From assembly GCF_902833045.1 (NCBI RefSeq), contig NZ_CADFDU010000001.1:310001-374000 (forward strand): a DNA stretch of 64,000 bases. The letters run 5' to 3'. Below, one piece after another: positions 29,458-38,361 of this stretch. The notes beneath the pieces were generated by a model. It saw only the letters and a program-made list of their open reading frames with translations. It did no database searches and was not told the origin of the DNA. Origin of the DNA: Burkholderia sp. BCC0322. Lineage in GTDB: Bacteria; Pseudomonadota; Gammaproteobacteria; Burkholderiales; Burkholderiaceae. The number at the start of each line of letters is the position of its first letter. Position 1 is the first letter of the stretch. A program made the translations under genes and the position numbers.

Positions 29458-30162
29458 TCAACCGATCCGCATCGCGCCTGCACGCTCGAACGCGTGCCGC
29501 GCCTGGATCAGCGTCGTACGCGCCGCGCGCGCATCGCTCGCCACCTGCAGCAGCGGGCCGAGCTGCGACGGCTGCTTCAGCAACTCGCGCAGGATCGGCA
29601 GGATCGCCGTACTGCCGTCGTCGCGCAAGCCGGCCGTCGCCGCGCGCGGCAGCGTGCGCCACGCCGGATCGACGATCGCGCGGCACACCGCGAACGGCAC
29701 GCCGCGCGCGGCCGCGAAGGCCGCCGCGATATGCGACTCCATATCGACGGCGAGCGCGCCCTTCGCGTGGTGCAGCGACGCCTTCTCCTCTTCGCTGACG
29801 ACCGGGGCGCCCACCGCCGCGATCGTACCGCGCGTGACGCGCGCCCAGACGGGCGTGTCGTGCAGCGCGGCGACGAGCCGTGCGCTCCAGCCCGTATCGG
29901 TCTCGACACGACCGAACGGCCCGTCGATCGCGTTCGCGATCACGAGTGCGCCGGGCGCGAGGTCGGGCGCGAGCCCACCCGCCGTGCCGAAGCTCACGAT
30001 GCCCGTGCAACCGCGTGCGGTCGCCTCGGTCAGCGCGCGTTCGAGCCGGTCGGCCCGGGCGGCAAAGACGGCTTCGACGCCTTTGCCGCGCGCGATGCGC
30101 GCCTCGAATGCCATCCCCGTCACGGCGATGACGGGCAACGTGCCGGTGGGTTGCGGCGCCAC
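29458..30162 (-). CDS. hpnG: HpnG, hopanoid-associated nucleoside phosphorylase
   Basis: The protein is about 234 residues with a nucleoside-phosphorylase fold: VIAVTGMAFEARIA, SFGTAGGLAPDLAPG and the catalytic region VDMESHIAAAFAAARGVPF. HpnG is thought to release adenine from adenosylhopane to make ribosylhopane. The GTG at 30162 lies two bases after the shc stop, so the genes are coupled. The frame stays open upstream through shc, but that part is a shadow. Confidence 0.88.
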   Translation of the reverse strand: MAPQPTGTLPVIAVTGMAFEARIARGKGVEAVFAARADRLERALTEATARGCTGIVSFGTAGGLAPDLAPGALVIANAIDGPFGRVETDTGWSARLVAALHDTPVWARVTRGTIAAVGAPVVSEEEKASLHHAKGALAVDMESHIAAAFAAARGVPFAVCRAIVDPAWRTLPRAATAGLRDDGSTAILPILRELLKQPSQLGPLLQVASDARAARTTLIQARHAFERAGAMRIG

Positions 30163-30164
30163 GC

Positions 30165-32138
30165 TTACAGCCCGAACGTCACGCGCGTCGTGTTGTCGCG
30201 CTTCAGGTTGCGATAGCGGGCGAGCGCCCACAGCGGGAAGAACTTGCGATAGCCGTGGTAGCGCAGGTAGAACACGCGCGGGAAGCCCGTCGCCGTGAAG
30301 CGCGCCTCGTCCCACAGGCCCGCTTCGTTCTGGTTGGCGATCAGGTAGTCGACGCCGCGCGCCACCGCCGGGTGGTTCACCTCGCCGGCCGCCATCAGGC
30401 CGAGCAGCGCCCACGCGGTTTGCGACGCCGTGCTCGGCGCCTGCTCGAAGCCGCGATAGTTCAGCTTGTAGCTGTCGCCGTCCTCGCCCCAGCCGCCGTC
30501 CTTGTTCTGGATCGACAGCAGCCACTGCGCGCCGCGCTTCATGCGCGGATCGTCCGGCGTCAGGCCGGCCGCGTTCAGCGAGCACAGTGCCGTCCACGTG
30601 CCGTACACGTAGTTCATCCCCCAGCGGCCGTACCAGCTGCCGTCCGGCTCCTGCTCCTTCAACATGTAGTCGAGCGCACGGCGTGCCGGCTCGCTGTTCA
30701 GCGGCGTCTCGCCGAGCTGCGACAGCATCGACAGGCAGCGACCCGACACGTCGGCCGTCGGCGGATCGAGCAGTGCGCCGTGATCCGAGAACGGGATGTT
30801 GTTCAGGTAGTACTGCGTGTTTTCCGGTTCGAACGCGCCCCAGCCGCCGTCGCTGCTCTGCATCCCGACGACCCACTCGCGCGCACGCGCGATCGAATCG
30901 CGATAGGCGTCGTTCTGCTTGAGTTTCTGCGCGCGATCCATCGCCACCGCGACCACCGCCGTATCGTCGACGTCGGGGTAGTGTGCGTTCGCGTACTGGA
31001 ATGCCCAGCCGCCGGGGCGCACGTGCGGGCGGCGCGAGATCCAGTCGCCGCGCACGTCGAGGATCTGCAGCGGGCGCAGCCATTCGAGGCCGCGGATCGC
31101 GGCGTCCTCGGCACGCGCGTCGCCCGTTTCGAGCAGCGCATGCGCGGCGAGCGACGTATCCCACACCGGCGACAGGCACGGCTGGCAATACGCTTCGTCG
31201 TCGTGCACGACAAGCAGCTTCTCGATCGACTTGCGCGCGATCGCGCGGTTCGGGTGATCTTCCGCGTAGCCGAGCACGTCGTACATCATCACCGCGTTGG
31301 CCATTGCCGGATAGATCGCGCCGAGGCCGTCCTCGCCGTTCAGGCGCTCGTCGACGAACGACACGGCCTGGCGGATCGCGCGTTCGCGCGTGTAGTTCGG
31401 GAACAGGCCGTCGACCGCGCGCAGCGCATGGTCGACCACGCGGAAGAACGCGAACCAGCCGGGGCTCTGGTGACCCTGGCGCGGCAGCAGCCCGGCGTTG
31501 ACGGGCGGATCGATGAACAGTTCGTCGATACGCACGCCGCGCGGATTCTTCGCGAGCGGGCGCTTCGCGTTCAACACGAGCAGCGGCACGATCACGGTAC
31601 GCGCCCAGTACGACACCTTCGACAGATGGAACGGGAACCACTGCGGCAGCAGCATGATCTCGACCGGCATCATCGGCACCGCGCGCCACGGAATCGCACC
31701 GTACAGCGCGAGCTGGATGCGCGTGAATACGTTCGACATCTCCGCGCCGCCCATCGCGTGAATGGCACGGCGCGCACGCTGCATGTGCTCGGCGTTCTCG
31801 TCGTCGCCGATCACCTTCAGCGCGAAATACGCCTTCACGCTCGCGCTGATGTTCGGCGCGCCGTCGGTAAACAGCGGCCAGCCGCCGTCGGCCTGCTGGA
31901 TGCGGCGCAGGTACTTGCCGATCTTCTGCTCGAGCTCGAGGTTCGGCGTCTCGCCGAGATAGTGGACGAGCAGCACGTATTCGGCGGGAATCGTCGAATC
32001 GGCTTCGAGTTCGTAGACCCAGTGTCCGTCCGCGTTCTGCGCGGCCAGCAGCGCATCGGTCGCGCGCGAGACGGCTGTGTCGACGCCGGCCGGCACGGCG
32101 CCGGCGGACAGGGTAGCCATTTCGGTGAGATCGTTCAT
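30165..32138 (-). CDS. shc: Squalene-hopene cyclase
   Basis: The 657-residue enzyme cyclises squalene to hopene. The catalytic DXDD motif is present as DVDD near residue 387 and several QW repeats are visible (QNKDGGWGEDGDSY, QQADGGWPLF, QSSDGGWGAFEPEN). Length is as expected. ATG 32138 is preceded by GAGAGGGA. It lies between hpnE and hpnG in one minus-strand operon and acts at the inner membrane. Confidence 0.97.
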   Translation of the reverse strand: MNDLTEMATLSAGAVPAGVDTAVSRATDALLAAQNADGHWVYELEADSTIPAEYVLLVHYLGETPNLELEQKIGKYLRRIQQADGGWPLFTDGAPNISASVKAYFALKVIGDDENAEHMQRARRAIHAMGGAEMSNVFTRIQLALYGAIPWRAVPMMPVEIMLLPQWFPFHLSKVSYWARTVIVPLLVLNAKRPLAKNPRGVRIDELFIDPPVNAGLLPRQGHQSPGWFAFFRVVDHALRAVDGLFPNYTRERAIRQAVSFVDERLNGEDGLGAIYPAMANAVMMYDVLGYAEDHPNRAIARKSIEKLLVVHDDEAYCQPCLSPVWDTSLAAHALLETGDARAEDAAIRGLEWLRPLQILDVRGDWISRRPHVRPGGWAFQYANAHYPDVDDTAVVAVAMDRAQKLKQNDAYRDSIARAREWVVGMQSSDGGWGAFEPENTQYYLNNIPFSDHGALLDPPTADVSGRCLSMLSQLGETPLNSEPARRALDYMLKEQEPDGSWYGRWGMNYVYGTWTALCSLNAAGLTPDDPRMKRGAQWLLSIQNKDGGWGEDGDSYKLNYRGFEQAPSTASQTAWALLGLMAAGEVNHPAVARGVDYLIANQNEAGLWDEARFTATGFPRVFYLRYHGYRKFFPLWALARYRNLKRDNTTRVTFGL

Positions 32139-32149
32139 CGGTCCCTCTC

Positions 32150-33403
32150 TTATTGTGTCTGGAGCACGTCCGCGGCCATCTGGCCGGAGCGGATCGCGCC
32201 CTCGATCGTGGCGGGCAAGCCGGTGGCAGTCCAGTCGCCCGCCAGCACAAGATTGGTCCAGCGCGTACGCACGGCCGGACGTTTCATTTCCTGCGACGGC
32301 ACCGCCGCAAAACCCGCGCGCGGCTCGACGACGAGCTGCCACGCGGGGATGGTTTCCGGGTTCGCGCCGGTCACGCGCGCGACGTCTTCCCAGATGCGCC
32401 GCGCGAGCGTGTCGCGTGGCGTGTCGAGCCAGCGGCCCGCGTCGCGGATCGTCGCCGCGAGCTGGCCGCCGCCGGTGCGCACCGCATCGACGACACCGTT
32501 CACGACGGACGTCTGCAGCGGATTGCCGGCCTGCGCTTCGACCGCGAAATACGCGGTCACGACCGCGCTGAACGTGTCGGGTGCGGTGAGTTCGGGCACG
32601 AGCGGCTGCGCGACCTCGGGCGGCACGGCCAGCACGACGGCGTCGCCCGGCGCGAGATCGATCCGCTCGCCGCCGACCGAGATCGCATCGACCGCATTCC
32701 CGTGCGCGCCGAATTCGAACGCATCGAGCCGCGCGTTCAGCCGGATCTGCGCGCCACCGTGCTGCAGCATCCGCAGCGCCGGTTCGACGAAGGCGCTGCC
32801 GAGGCCGTGGCGCGCGACGAGCGGACGACAGCCGGGGCCACCCGCGGCAAACGTGCCGTACAGCGCCGCGCGCGCGAGTTCGGCACTCGCGTGGCGCGGC
32901 TCGACGTTCAGCACACCGAGGAAATACGGCCGCAGCCAACGTTCCCACAGCATGCCGTCGCATCGCATCGTCTGTGCGAGTGAGCGGCCCATGAGCGCGA
33001 ACGCGAGCGGGGCGAGCGCGAGGTAGTCGAGCGGCGTCGTGCCCGGCGCGCGCGACGCGGCATCGAACAGCCACGACGGCCAGCGCCCGTTGCCGAAGCG
33101 CAGCGTCCAGCGCTGCTGCGACGCAACGTCGACGACCGGAAATTCAGGCAGCGCGGGCCCCGCGAGCTGGTCGGCCGCGCCGATCGCGCGCAGGTAGCGC
33201 TGCGTCGCGGGCTGCCCCGCGAACACCGTGTGCAGCCCGCTGTCGAGCGTCGTGTTCAGCGTCCCGTCGAACCACGAGCGGCAGCGGCCGCCCGCATGCG
33301 CGTGCGCGTCGTGCAGCACGATGCGTCGCCCGCGACGTTGCAGCTCGACCGCGGCCGACAGGCCGGCAAGGCCGGCACCGATCACGTGGACGGTCCTGGG
33401 CAT
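32150..33403 (-). CDS. hpnE: Hydroxysqualene dehydroxylase HpnE
   Basis: The 417-residue flavoprotein has an N-terminal FAD-binding GxGxxG (VIGAGLAGLSAAVELQRRG) and an amine-oxidase/desaturase-like fold. HpnE reduces hydroxysqualene to squalene. It starts 14 bp after hpnD and ends 12 bp before shc. The C-terminal ETIPAW and DWTATGLPATIEGAIRSG fit the family's second FAD contact. Confidence 0.93.
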   Translation of the reverse strand: MPRTVHVIGAGLAGLSAAVELQRRGRRIVLHDAHAHAGGRCRSWFDGTLNTTLDSGLHTVFAGQPATQRYLRAIGAADQLAGPALPEFPVVDVASQQRWTLRFGNGRWPSWLFDAASRAPGTTPLDYLALAPLAFALMGRSLAQTMRCDGMLWERWLRPYFLGVLNVEPRHASAELARAALYGTFAAGGPGCRPLVARHGLGSAFVEPALRMLQHGGAQIRLNARLDAFEFGAHGNAVDAISVGGERIDLAPGDAVVLAVPPEVAQPLVPELTAPDTFSAVVTAYFAVEAQAGNPLQTSVVNGVVDAVRTGGGQLAATIRDAGRWLDTPRDTLARRIWEDVARVTGANPETIPAWQLVVEPRAGFAAVPSQEMKRPAVRTRWTNLVLAGDWTATGLPATIEGAIRSGQMAADVLQTQ

Positions 33404-33416
33404 CGACTCGGTCGGC

Positions 33417-34289
33417 TCAGAACAGCGCGTAGCGCGCGGCGATCATCAGCATGCGCGCTTTCGGCTTGCGCAGCGGTGCGCGCGGGAAGGCAAAGCCGCG
33501 TGCGATTGCGGCTTCGAGAATGCAGCGATACGCACCCGACATGATGCGCGGCGCCTTCACCTGCGCACGCGAGCAGGTATCCATCACCGCGTCGGCCTGG
33601 CGGAAATGCTCGAGCGCGCGCTCGACGAGCGTCGCGCACACGCGCGGCAGCGCCGGATCGCGCACGATCTTCGCCGGGTCGGTGATCGCGATGCCTTCGC
33701 GCGCAAGCAGCTCGCGCGGCAGATAGCAACGGTTGATCGCGGCATCGTCGTCGATGTCGCGCAGGATGTTGGTCAGTTGCAGCGCGCGGCCGAGGTGATG
33801 CGACAGCTTGATCCCCTCGGCTTCCGGCATCCCGAAAATCCTCACCGACAGCCGGCCGGCCGCGCTCGCCACGCGATCGCAGAAGAGGTCGAGCGTCGGC
33901 TCGTCGGGCGCGCAGATGTCTTCAACCGCATCCATCGCCATCCCGTCGATCATCGCGTGGAAATCGTCGCGCTGCAGGTTGAATGCGCGGATCTCGCGGT
34001 CGAGCGCGGCCAGGTGGCGCGGCGGGCAGCCGGCGAAGCACGCGTCGATGTCCGCGCGCCAGCGGTCGAGGCCCGCGTTGCGCTCGGCGCGCGGCAGGTC
34101 GCTGTCGGCGATGTCGTCGACCGCACGGCAAAACGCGTAGACCTGGAACATCGCATCGCGCTGCACGGCCGGCAGGATGCGCATCGCAAGATAGAAAGAA
34201 CTGCCCGATGTGACGGCAGCGGCGTCGGTTTCTTGTTCGTCCACGACGGAATGGGAAACGGCCAAGGCGAGCTCCACGGAGACACCCAC
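33417..34289 (-). CDS. hpnD: Presqualene diphosphate synthase HpnD
   Basis: The 290-residue enzyme belongs to the squalene/phytoene synthase family. The two Asp-rich motifs are seen (CRAVDDIADSD and NILRDIDDD). HpnD joins two farnesyl diphosphates to presqualene diphosphate. It is the first gene of the hpnD-hpnE-shc-hpnG operon. HpnC, the partner that makes hydroxysqualene, is not encoded in the window. Start is GTG/ATG near 34289, with shorter options. Confidence 0.92.
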   Translation of the reverse strand: MGVSVELALAVSHSVVDEQETDAAAVTSGSSFYLAMRILPAVQRDAMFQVYAFCRAVDDIADSDLPRAERNAGLDRWRADIDACFAGCPPRHLAALDREIRAFNLQRDDFHAMIDGMAMDAVEDICAPDEPTLDLFCDRVASAAGRLSVRIFGMPEAEGIKLSHHLGRALQLTNILRDIDDDAAINRCYLPRELLAREGIAITDPAKIVRDPALPRVCATLVERALEHFRQADAVMDTCSRAQVKAPRIMSGAYRCILEAAIARGFAFPRAPLRKPKARMLMIAARYALF

Positions 34290-34522
34290 GCGGGGCGATT
34301 GAAGAAGCCATGCCCGGCTGGGATGGTCAGGGTGTCATGCGTGCGAGATATGCGAACGATCGACGCAGACAGGCACAAATTACCGGCCGGAAGCCGGAAT
34401 TGGGCGAAAGTATAGCAATCTTTGAAGTTCGATGGCGGACACGCGCCGTGTGCGGCGGCGTGCCGGAAGCGGTTGGCCGGCAAGCGCGGCCGGCCCGGGC
34501 GGAACCCGGCGCCGGCGGCGCG

Positions 34523-34855
34523 TCAGCCGTAAACGATGTCGCGCTGCAGGTCGAGCGCAATGAGCCCCATTTCGGAGGTGAGCTGCAGCATCGCGCGGCG
34601 TTCGAGACGCGAGCCCATGAAGCTCGTCACGCGGCCGTCAGGCTCCGCGGTGAACTGGAAGACCGCGCCGCCCGTGCCGAACCACGCGCCCGGCACATCG
34701 GGCGATTCCTGCCAGTCGATCTGCGCGAACACGCGCGCGATGCCCGCGCGCACCAGGTCGCCCGGGCCGATCGGCGGCGCGATGTCGCCCAGGTCGTCGA
34801 GCGAGTAGGGGCCGGGTTTGTCCGGCTTCCGGTAAAAGAGGTAGTCGACGTTCAT
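34523..34855 (-). CDS. Conserved hypothetical protein, 110 residues
   Basis: The soluble protein starts MNVDYLFYRKPDKPGPYSL and has no signal peptide or membrane helix. It looks like a small alpha/beta domain; no function is recognised. The start at 34855 is chosen because further upstream the frame has non-conserved-looking sequence. It lies alone between the hpn operon and a divergent hydrolase gene. Confidence 0.65.
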   Translation of the reverse strand: MNVDYLFYRKPDKPGPYSLDDLGDIAPPIGPGDLVRAGIARVFAQIDWQESPDVPGAWFGTGGAVFQFTAEPDGRVTSFMGSRLERRAMLQLTSEMGLIALDLQRDIVYG

Positions 34856-35030
34856 GGGGCGCAATCGCAGGCAAAGTAACAAATTAGCGTGCTTCGGGAT
34901 AAATTCAAATCGGATACGAACGAAATGTGGCCTGTACGAGACAAGGGGGACAGATCGAATCCGGCCCATCTGGGCGCACGCGGGTTCGTCTAAGATGACA
35001 CCTTTCGCAAAATCTGAAGACCCGGACATC

Positions 35031-35915
35031 ATGGAGACGAACGCAAGCGCCACCCCGCAGTCCGATCATCCCGTTTTCGTGCTCGTGCACGGCGCCTGGC
35101 ACGGCGCGTGGTGCTACGCGCACGTCGCGGCCGCGCTGGCCGCACGCGGCCACCTGTCGATCACGCGTGACCTGCCCGCGCACGGCATCAATGCCCGCTT
35201 CCCCGCTTCCTACTTCGCACGCCCGCTCGACAAGGACGCGTTCGGCGCCGAGCCGTCGCCGGTCGCGAACACGACGCTCGACGACTACGCCACGCAGGTG
35301 ATGCAGGCGGTCGACGACGCGTACGCGCTCGGCCACGGCAAGGTCGTGCTCGTCGGGCACAGCATGGGCGGCCTCGCGATCACGGCGGCCGCCGAACGCG
35401 CGCCGGAAAAGATCGCGAAGATCGTCTATCTCGCGGCGTTCATGCCCGCGTCGGGCGTGCCGGGCCTCGACTACGTGCGCGCACCTGAAAACAACGGTGA
35501 AATGCTCGGCCCGCTGATGCTGGCGAGCCCACGCGTCACCGGTGCGCTGCGCATCGATCCGCGCAGCGGCGACGCCGCATATCGCGAACTCGCGAAGCGC
35601 GCGCTGTATGACGACGTGCCGCAGGCCGACTTCGAGGCCGTCGCGAACCTGATGACCTGCGACGTGCCGGCCGCGCCGTTCGCGACCGCGATCCCGACGA
35701 CCGCCGCGCGCTGGGGCGCGATCGACCGCCACTACATCAAGTGCCTGCAGGATCGCGTGATCCTGCCCGCGCTGCAGCAGCGCTTCATCGACGAAGCCGA
35801 CGCGTTTGCGCCCGGCAACCCGACCCACGTGCACCAGCTCGACAGCAGCCATTCGCCGTTCATGTCGCAGCCGGCCGTGCTGGCCGGCGTGCTGGCCGAC
35901 ATCGCGAAAAGCTGA
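35031..35915 (+). CDS. Alpha/beta hydrolase
   Basis: The protein is about 294 residues from ATG 35031 (or ATG 34995). It has FVLVHGAWHGAWCY (oxyanion HG motif), the nucleophile elbow GHSMGG near residue 108, a cap region, and a C-terminal catalytic His in LDSSHSPFMSQP. This resembles plant-type methylesterase/hydroxynitrile-lyase-like hydrolases (the HGAWHGAW signature). The substrate cannot be told. Confidence 0.88.
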   Translation: METNASATPQSDHPVFVLVHGAWHGAWCYAHVAAALAARGHLSITRDLPAHGINARFPASYFARPLDKDAFGAEPSPVANTTLDDYATQVMQAVDDAYALGHGKVVLVGHSMGGLAITAAAERAPEKIAKIVYLAAFMPASGVPGLDYVRAPENNGEMLGPLMLASPRVTGALRIDPRSGDAAYRELAKRALYDDVPQADFEAVANLMTCDVPAAPFATAIPTTAARWGAIDRHYIKCLQDRVILPALQQRFIDEADAFAPGNPTHVHQLDSSHSPFMSQPAVLAGVLADIAKS

Positions 35916-35969
35916 GCGCGGCACGCACCCAGGGCATCCGCTCCGCCCGCGGCGGGGCGGAAGCGCCGC

Positions 35970-36908
35970 CTACGCGTATGCGACCGACCGGTCGCGCCCG
36001 AGCCGCTTCGCGCGATAGAGCGCGGCATCGGCCTCGTTGACGAGCACGTCGCAGGTCGGCGCCCCCGTCCTCGCACACGCGCCGCCGACGCTCGCCGTCA
36101 CCGGCACGCTGACCCCCTCGGCATCGACCGGCGTGCTGCCGATCGCATCGCGCACCTTGTCGGCCACCCGCATCGCCTCGTCGAGATTCGTGCACGGCAG
36201 CAGCAGCGCGAATTCCTCGCCGCCGAAGCGGCCGAACGTATCCTGCGCGCGCACGATCGACGCAACGCGACGCGCGGTCTCGCGCAGCACGGCATCGCCG
36301 ACCGCATGCCCGAAACGGTCGTTGATCGTCTTGAAGTGGTCGAGGTCGAACAGCAGCACCGACATGTCGCCGCCGTAGCGCTGCCAGCGCGCGAATTCGT
36401 CACCGAGCCGCGCCTCGAAGAAGCGCCGGTTCGCGATGCCGGTCAGGCCGTCGCGATTCGCGTGCTCGCGCAGCTTCGCGACCGCTTCCTCGCGCTCGCG
36501 CTGCATCACGCTCACATGCGTGACGTCCGAGATCGTCACGCACACGGCCTCGACCTCGCGGCCGCGCGTGAGCGGCATGAACGTGCAGTCCTGCTGCATG
36601 TAGTCGACGCCGCCCGTGATCGGCCGATCGTGCTCGAAGCGGAACAGATAGGGCCGCTGCTCCCACGAGCTGAACGCAAAGCTGCCGAGCTGGAACACGC
36701 TCTCGAGCTTGCGCGACAGCCATGCGCGCGGCAGGTCGGGAAAGCAGTCGAACAGGTTGCGGCCGATCACGTCGGCGGCCGGGATACCACTGTGGTCCTG
36801 CATGAAGCGATTCCACATCAGCACGGTCATCGCGCGGTCGAGCACGAACAGGCCGAAGCCCACCCGCTCGATCACGAGGTCGCTCAGCGACGGAGAGGCG
36901 GCCGTCAT
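35970..36908 (-). CDS. PAS-GGDEF diguanylate cyclase
   Basis: The 312-residue soluble protein has an N-terminal PAS domain (FGLFVLDRAMTVLMWNRFM) and a C-terminal GGDEF domain. The active site is GGEEF and the inhibitory I-site RAQD lies five residues before it, so an active, feedback-inhibited cyclase is expected. ATG 36908 overlaps the CheC-like stop by 4 bp (ATGA). It is the last gene of a three-gene operon. Confidence 0.93.
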   Translation of the reverse strand: MTAASPSLSDLVIERVGFGLFVLDRAMTVLMWNRFMQDHSGIPAADVIGRNLFDCFPDLPRAWLSRKLESVFQLGSFAFSSWEQRPYLFRFEHDRPITGGVDYMQQDCTFMPLTRGREVEAVCVTISDVTHVSVMQREREEAVAKLREHANRDGLTGIANRRFFEARLGDEFARWQRYGGDMSVLLFDLDHFKTINDRFGHAVGDAVLRETARRVASIVRAQDTFGRFGGEEFALLLPCTNLDEAMRVADKVRDAIGSTPVDAEGVSVPVTASVGGACARTGAPTCDVLVNEADAALYRAKRLGRDRSVAYA

Positions 36909-37531
36909 AGCGCGGACAGCAACGCGTCGAGCGCGTCGCCCATCAGCCGGATCGAATCCTCGGCCATCAGCATCACGAAGTGGGCACGGAACGCGTGGTC
37001 CTCGAGCCCGAAGTTCACTTCCAGCAGCAATGCCACGCTCCATGCCAGCTCGGTCGGCTGGAATACGTCGTCGAACGACACGTTCGCGCCGAGCAGCCCC
37101 GGCGGAAAAAACACGGGCTTGCGGCCGAGCTCGTCGAGGATCGACGCGACGCACGCACCCATCAGCACGTTCGCGACGTCGAACACGACTTCGTCGGGCG
37201 TCGCCATCCCGCCGTACACGCCGTCGCCGAACGTGCGGTCGACGACCGACATGAGCCGCGCAATGCTCGCGGTGCGGCACAGCACGATCGCTTCGCCCTT
37301 GATGTCGGAACGGAAGCCCTGGCGCACGGCGGTCACGTTGTCGTGAATGCCCGTCATCTCGCGCAGCGCATCCCCCGCGTCGGTCGCTTTCACGACCCGC
37401 ACGCGCGGCACCGACAGCTCGATGAAGTGCCCGAGCAACAACGCGAGCCGCGCGGCGGCGCGGCCCATTGCGAGGTTGGCGATCTCCTGCAACGCGTCGC
37501 GTTGCTCCGCCGTGAACACCGAGTCAGGCAT
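36905..37531 (-). CDS. CheC-family protein (CheY-P phosphatase-like)
   Basis: The 208-residue protein has the two CheC/CheX-type helices: DALQEIANLAMGRAAARLA near residue 13 and DEVVFDVANVLMGACVASIL near 110. In active phosphatases each carries an E-x2-N pair; the first is intact (EIAN), the second reads DVAN. It probably dephosphorylates the CheY-like protein encoded by the overlapping upstream gene, and may set the activity of the cyclase downstream. Confidence 0.85.
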   Translation of the reverse strand: MPDSVFTAEQRDALQEIANLAMGRAAARLALLLGHFIELSVPRVRVVKATDAGDALREMTGIHDNVTAVRQGFRSDIKGEAIVLCRTASIARLMSVVDRTFGDGVYGGMATPDEVVFDVANVLMGACVASILDELGRKPVFFPPGLLGANVSFDDVFQPTELAWSVALLLEVNFGLEDHAFRAHFVMLMAEDSIRLMGDALDALLSAL

Positions 37532-37892
37532 ACAACCCATACTCCTTGAGAATGGGCAGCAATGCCTCCGACGTCACGGGTTTGGCTACGAATGCGATCG
37601 CGCCCAATTCACGCACGCGTGCTTGCGCCTGCGGCTGGATATCGGCGGATACCACGATCACGAACGTGTTCAGATCTTCGTGGCGCAGTGTCTCAAGAAC
37701 CTGATATCCACTCATGTCGGGCATCGTCAGGTCCAGAAACATCACGGAAGCTTTGCCGTCACGATAGAGCGCCAAGGCCTCTCGACCATTCGCGGCATAC
37801 GCGACTTCGACGTCCCAGCCTCCCGGCAGCGCCTTTGTCAGAAGTTTGCGAGCGAGCAGCGAATCGTCGGCAATTACAATCGGCAAAGGCAT
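37524..37892 (-). CDS. CheY-like single-domain response regulator
   Basis: The 122-residue receiver domain has the acidic pair (IADDSLLARK), phospho-acceptor Asp in FLDLTMPDMSG (about residue 54), Thr/Ser region (VSAD) and Lys in AKPV. There is no output domain. It overlaps the CheC-like gene by 8 bp. It is the first gene of the operon and likely the signal carrier. Confidence 0.93.
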   Translation of the reverse strand: MPLPIVIADDSLLARKLLTKALPGGWDVEVAYAANGREALALYRDGKASVMFLDLTMPDMSGYQVLETLRHEDLNTFVIVVSADIQPQAQARVRELGAIAFVAKPVTSEALLPILKEYGLYA

Positions 37893-38361
37893 GGAGCGAT
37901 GCGGTATACGGAATGGTCTCTCTCGCGTTAACGACCGCGCGGCGCACTTCTTTAGGCGCCATGCGTTCGGGTGCGGGCAACCGCCTTGCGGCCACGCGCG
38001 GGCGCCGCGACGCGGATGCGCGCGACGCGCCGCGCGGCGAACGCCGGCGGGCGCATATATCTGTCATAGGGAAAGCAAGGCGCGATTCTCTGAGTAAAAC
38101 GGAGGCGATGCAACTCGCCATTATCACCATTTCGAACAGAATCGGTCCGAACCAGCGCCATTCCGAAAACAAGCGCGACCATTTTCGAGATAAGCACGCA
38201 AAATTTTTCCTTGTGTACGTTTGCGCTGCCGGATTCGTCGCGTTTTCAATCTGACAATCTCCCCTGTCGGAATCGACAGGATTGCGGGCGTCCGGGGCCG
38301 CGCGGCGGCCTGTCGCAACTCGTTTATGATGGCAGGCACCTCTGCCTCACCCGCCTTTTCG
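37893..38361. other. Divergent intergenic region upstream of hybrid kinase
   Basis: This 469-bp stretch has no supported gene. It must hold promoters for the CheY operon (minus) and the hybrid kinase (plus). Composition becomes less GC-rich around 38100-38270. No known operator is recognised. Part of it could be coding if the kinase starts at 38326. Confidence 0.4.

Noticed and set aside
29458-32250. One open frame joining hpnG with a long upstream extension
   Set aside because: The upstream part lies out of frame over shc and makes no sense as protein. hpnG starts at GTG 30162 right after the shc stop.
30255-33026. 923-codon plus-strand frame opposite shc and hpnE
   Set aside because: It is an antisense shadow. 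shc and hpnE carry all conserved motifs on the minus strand.
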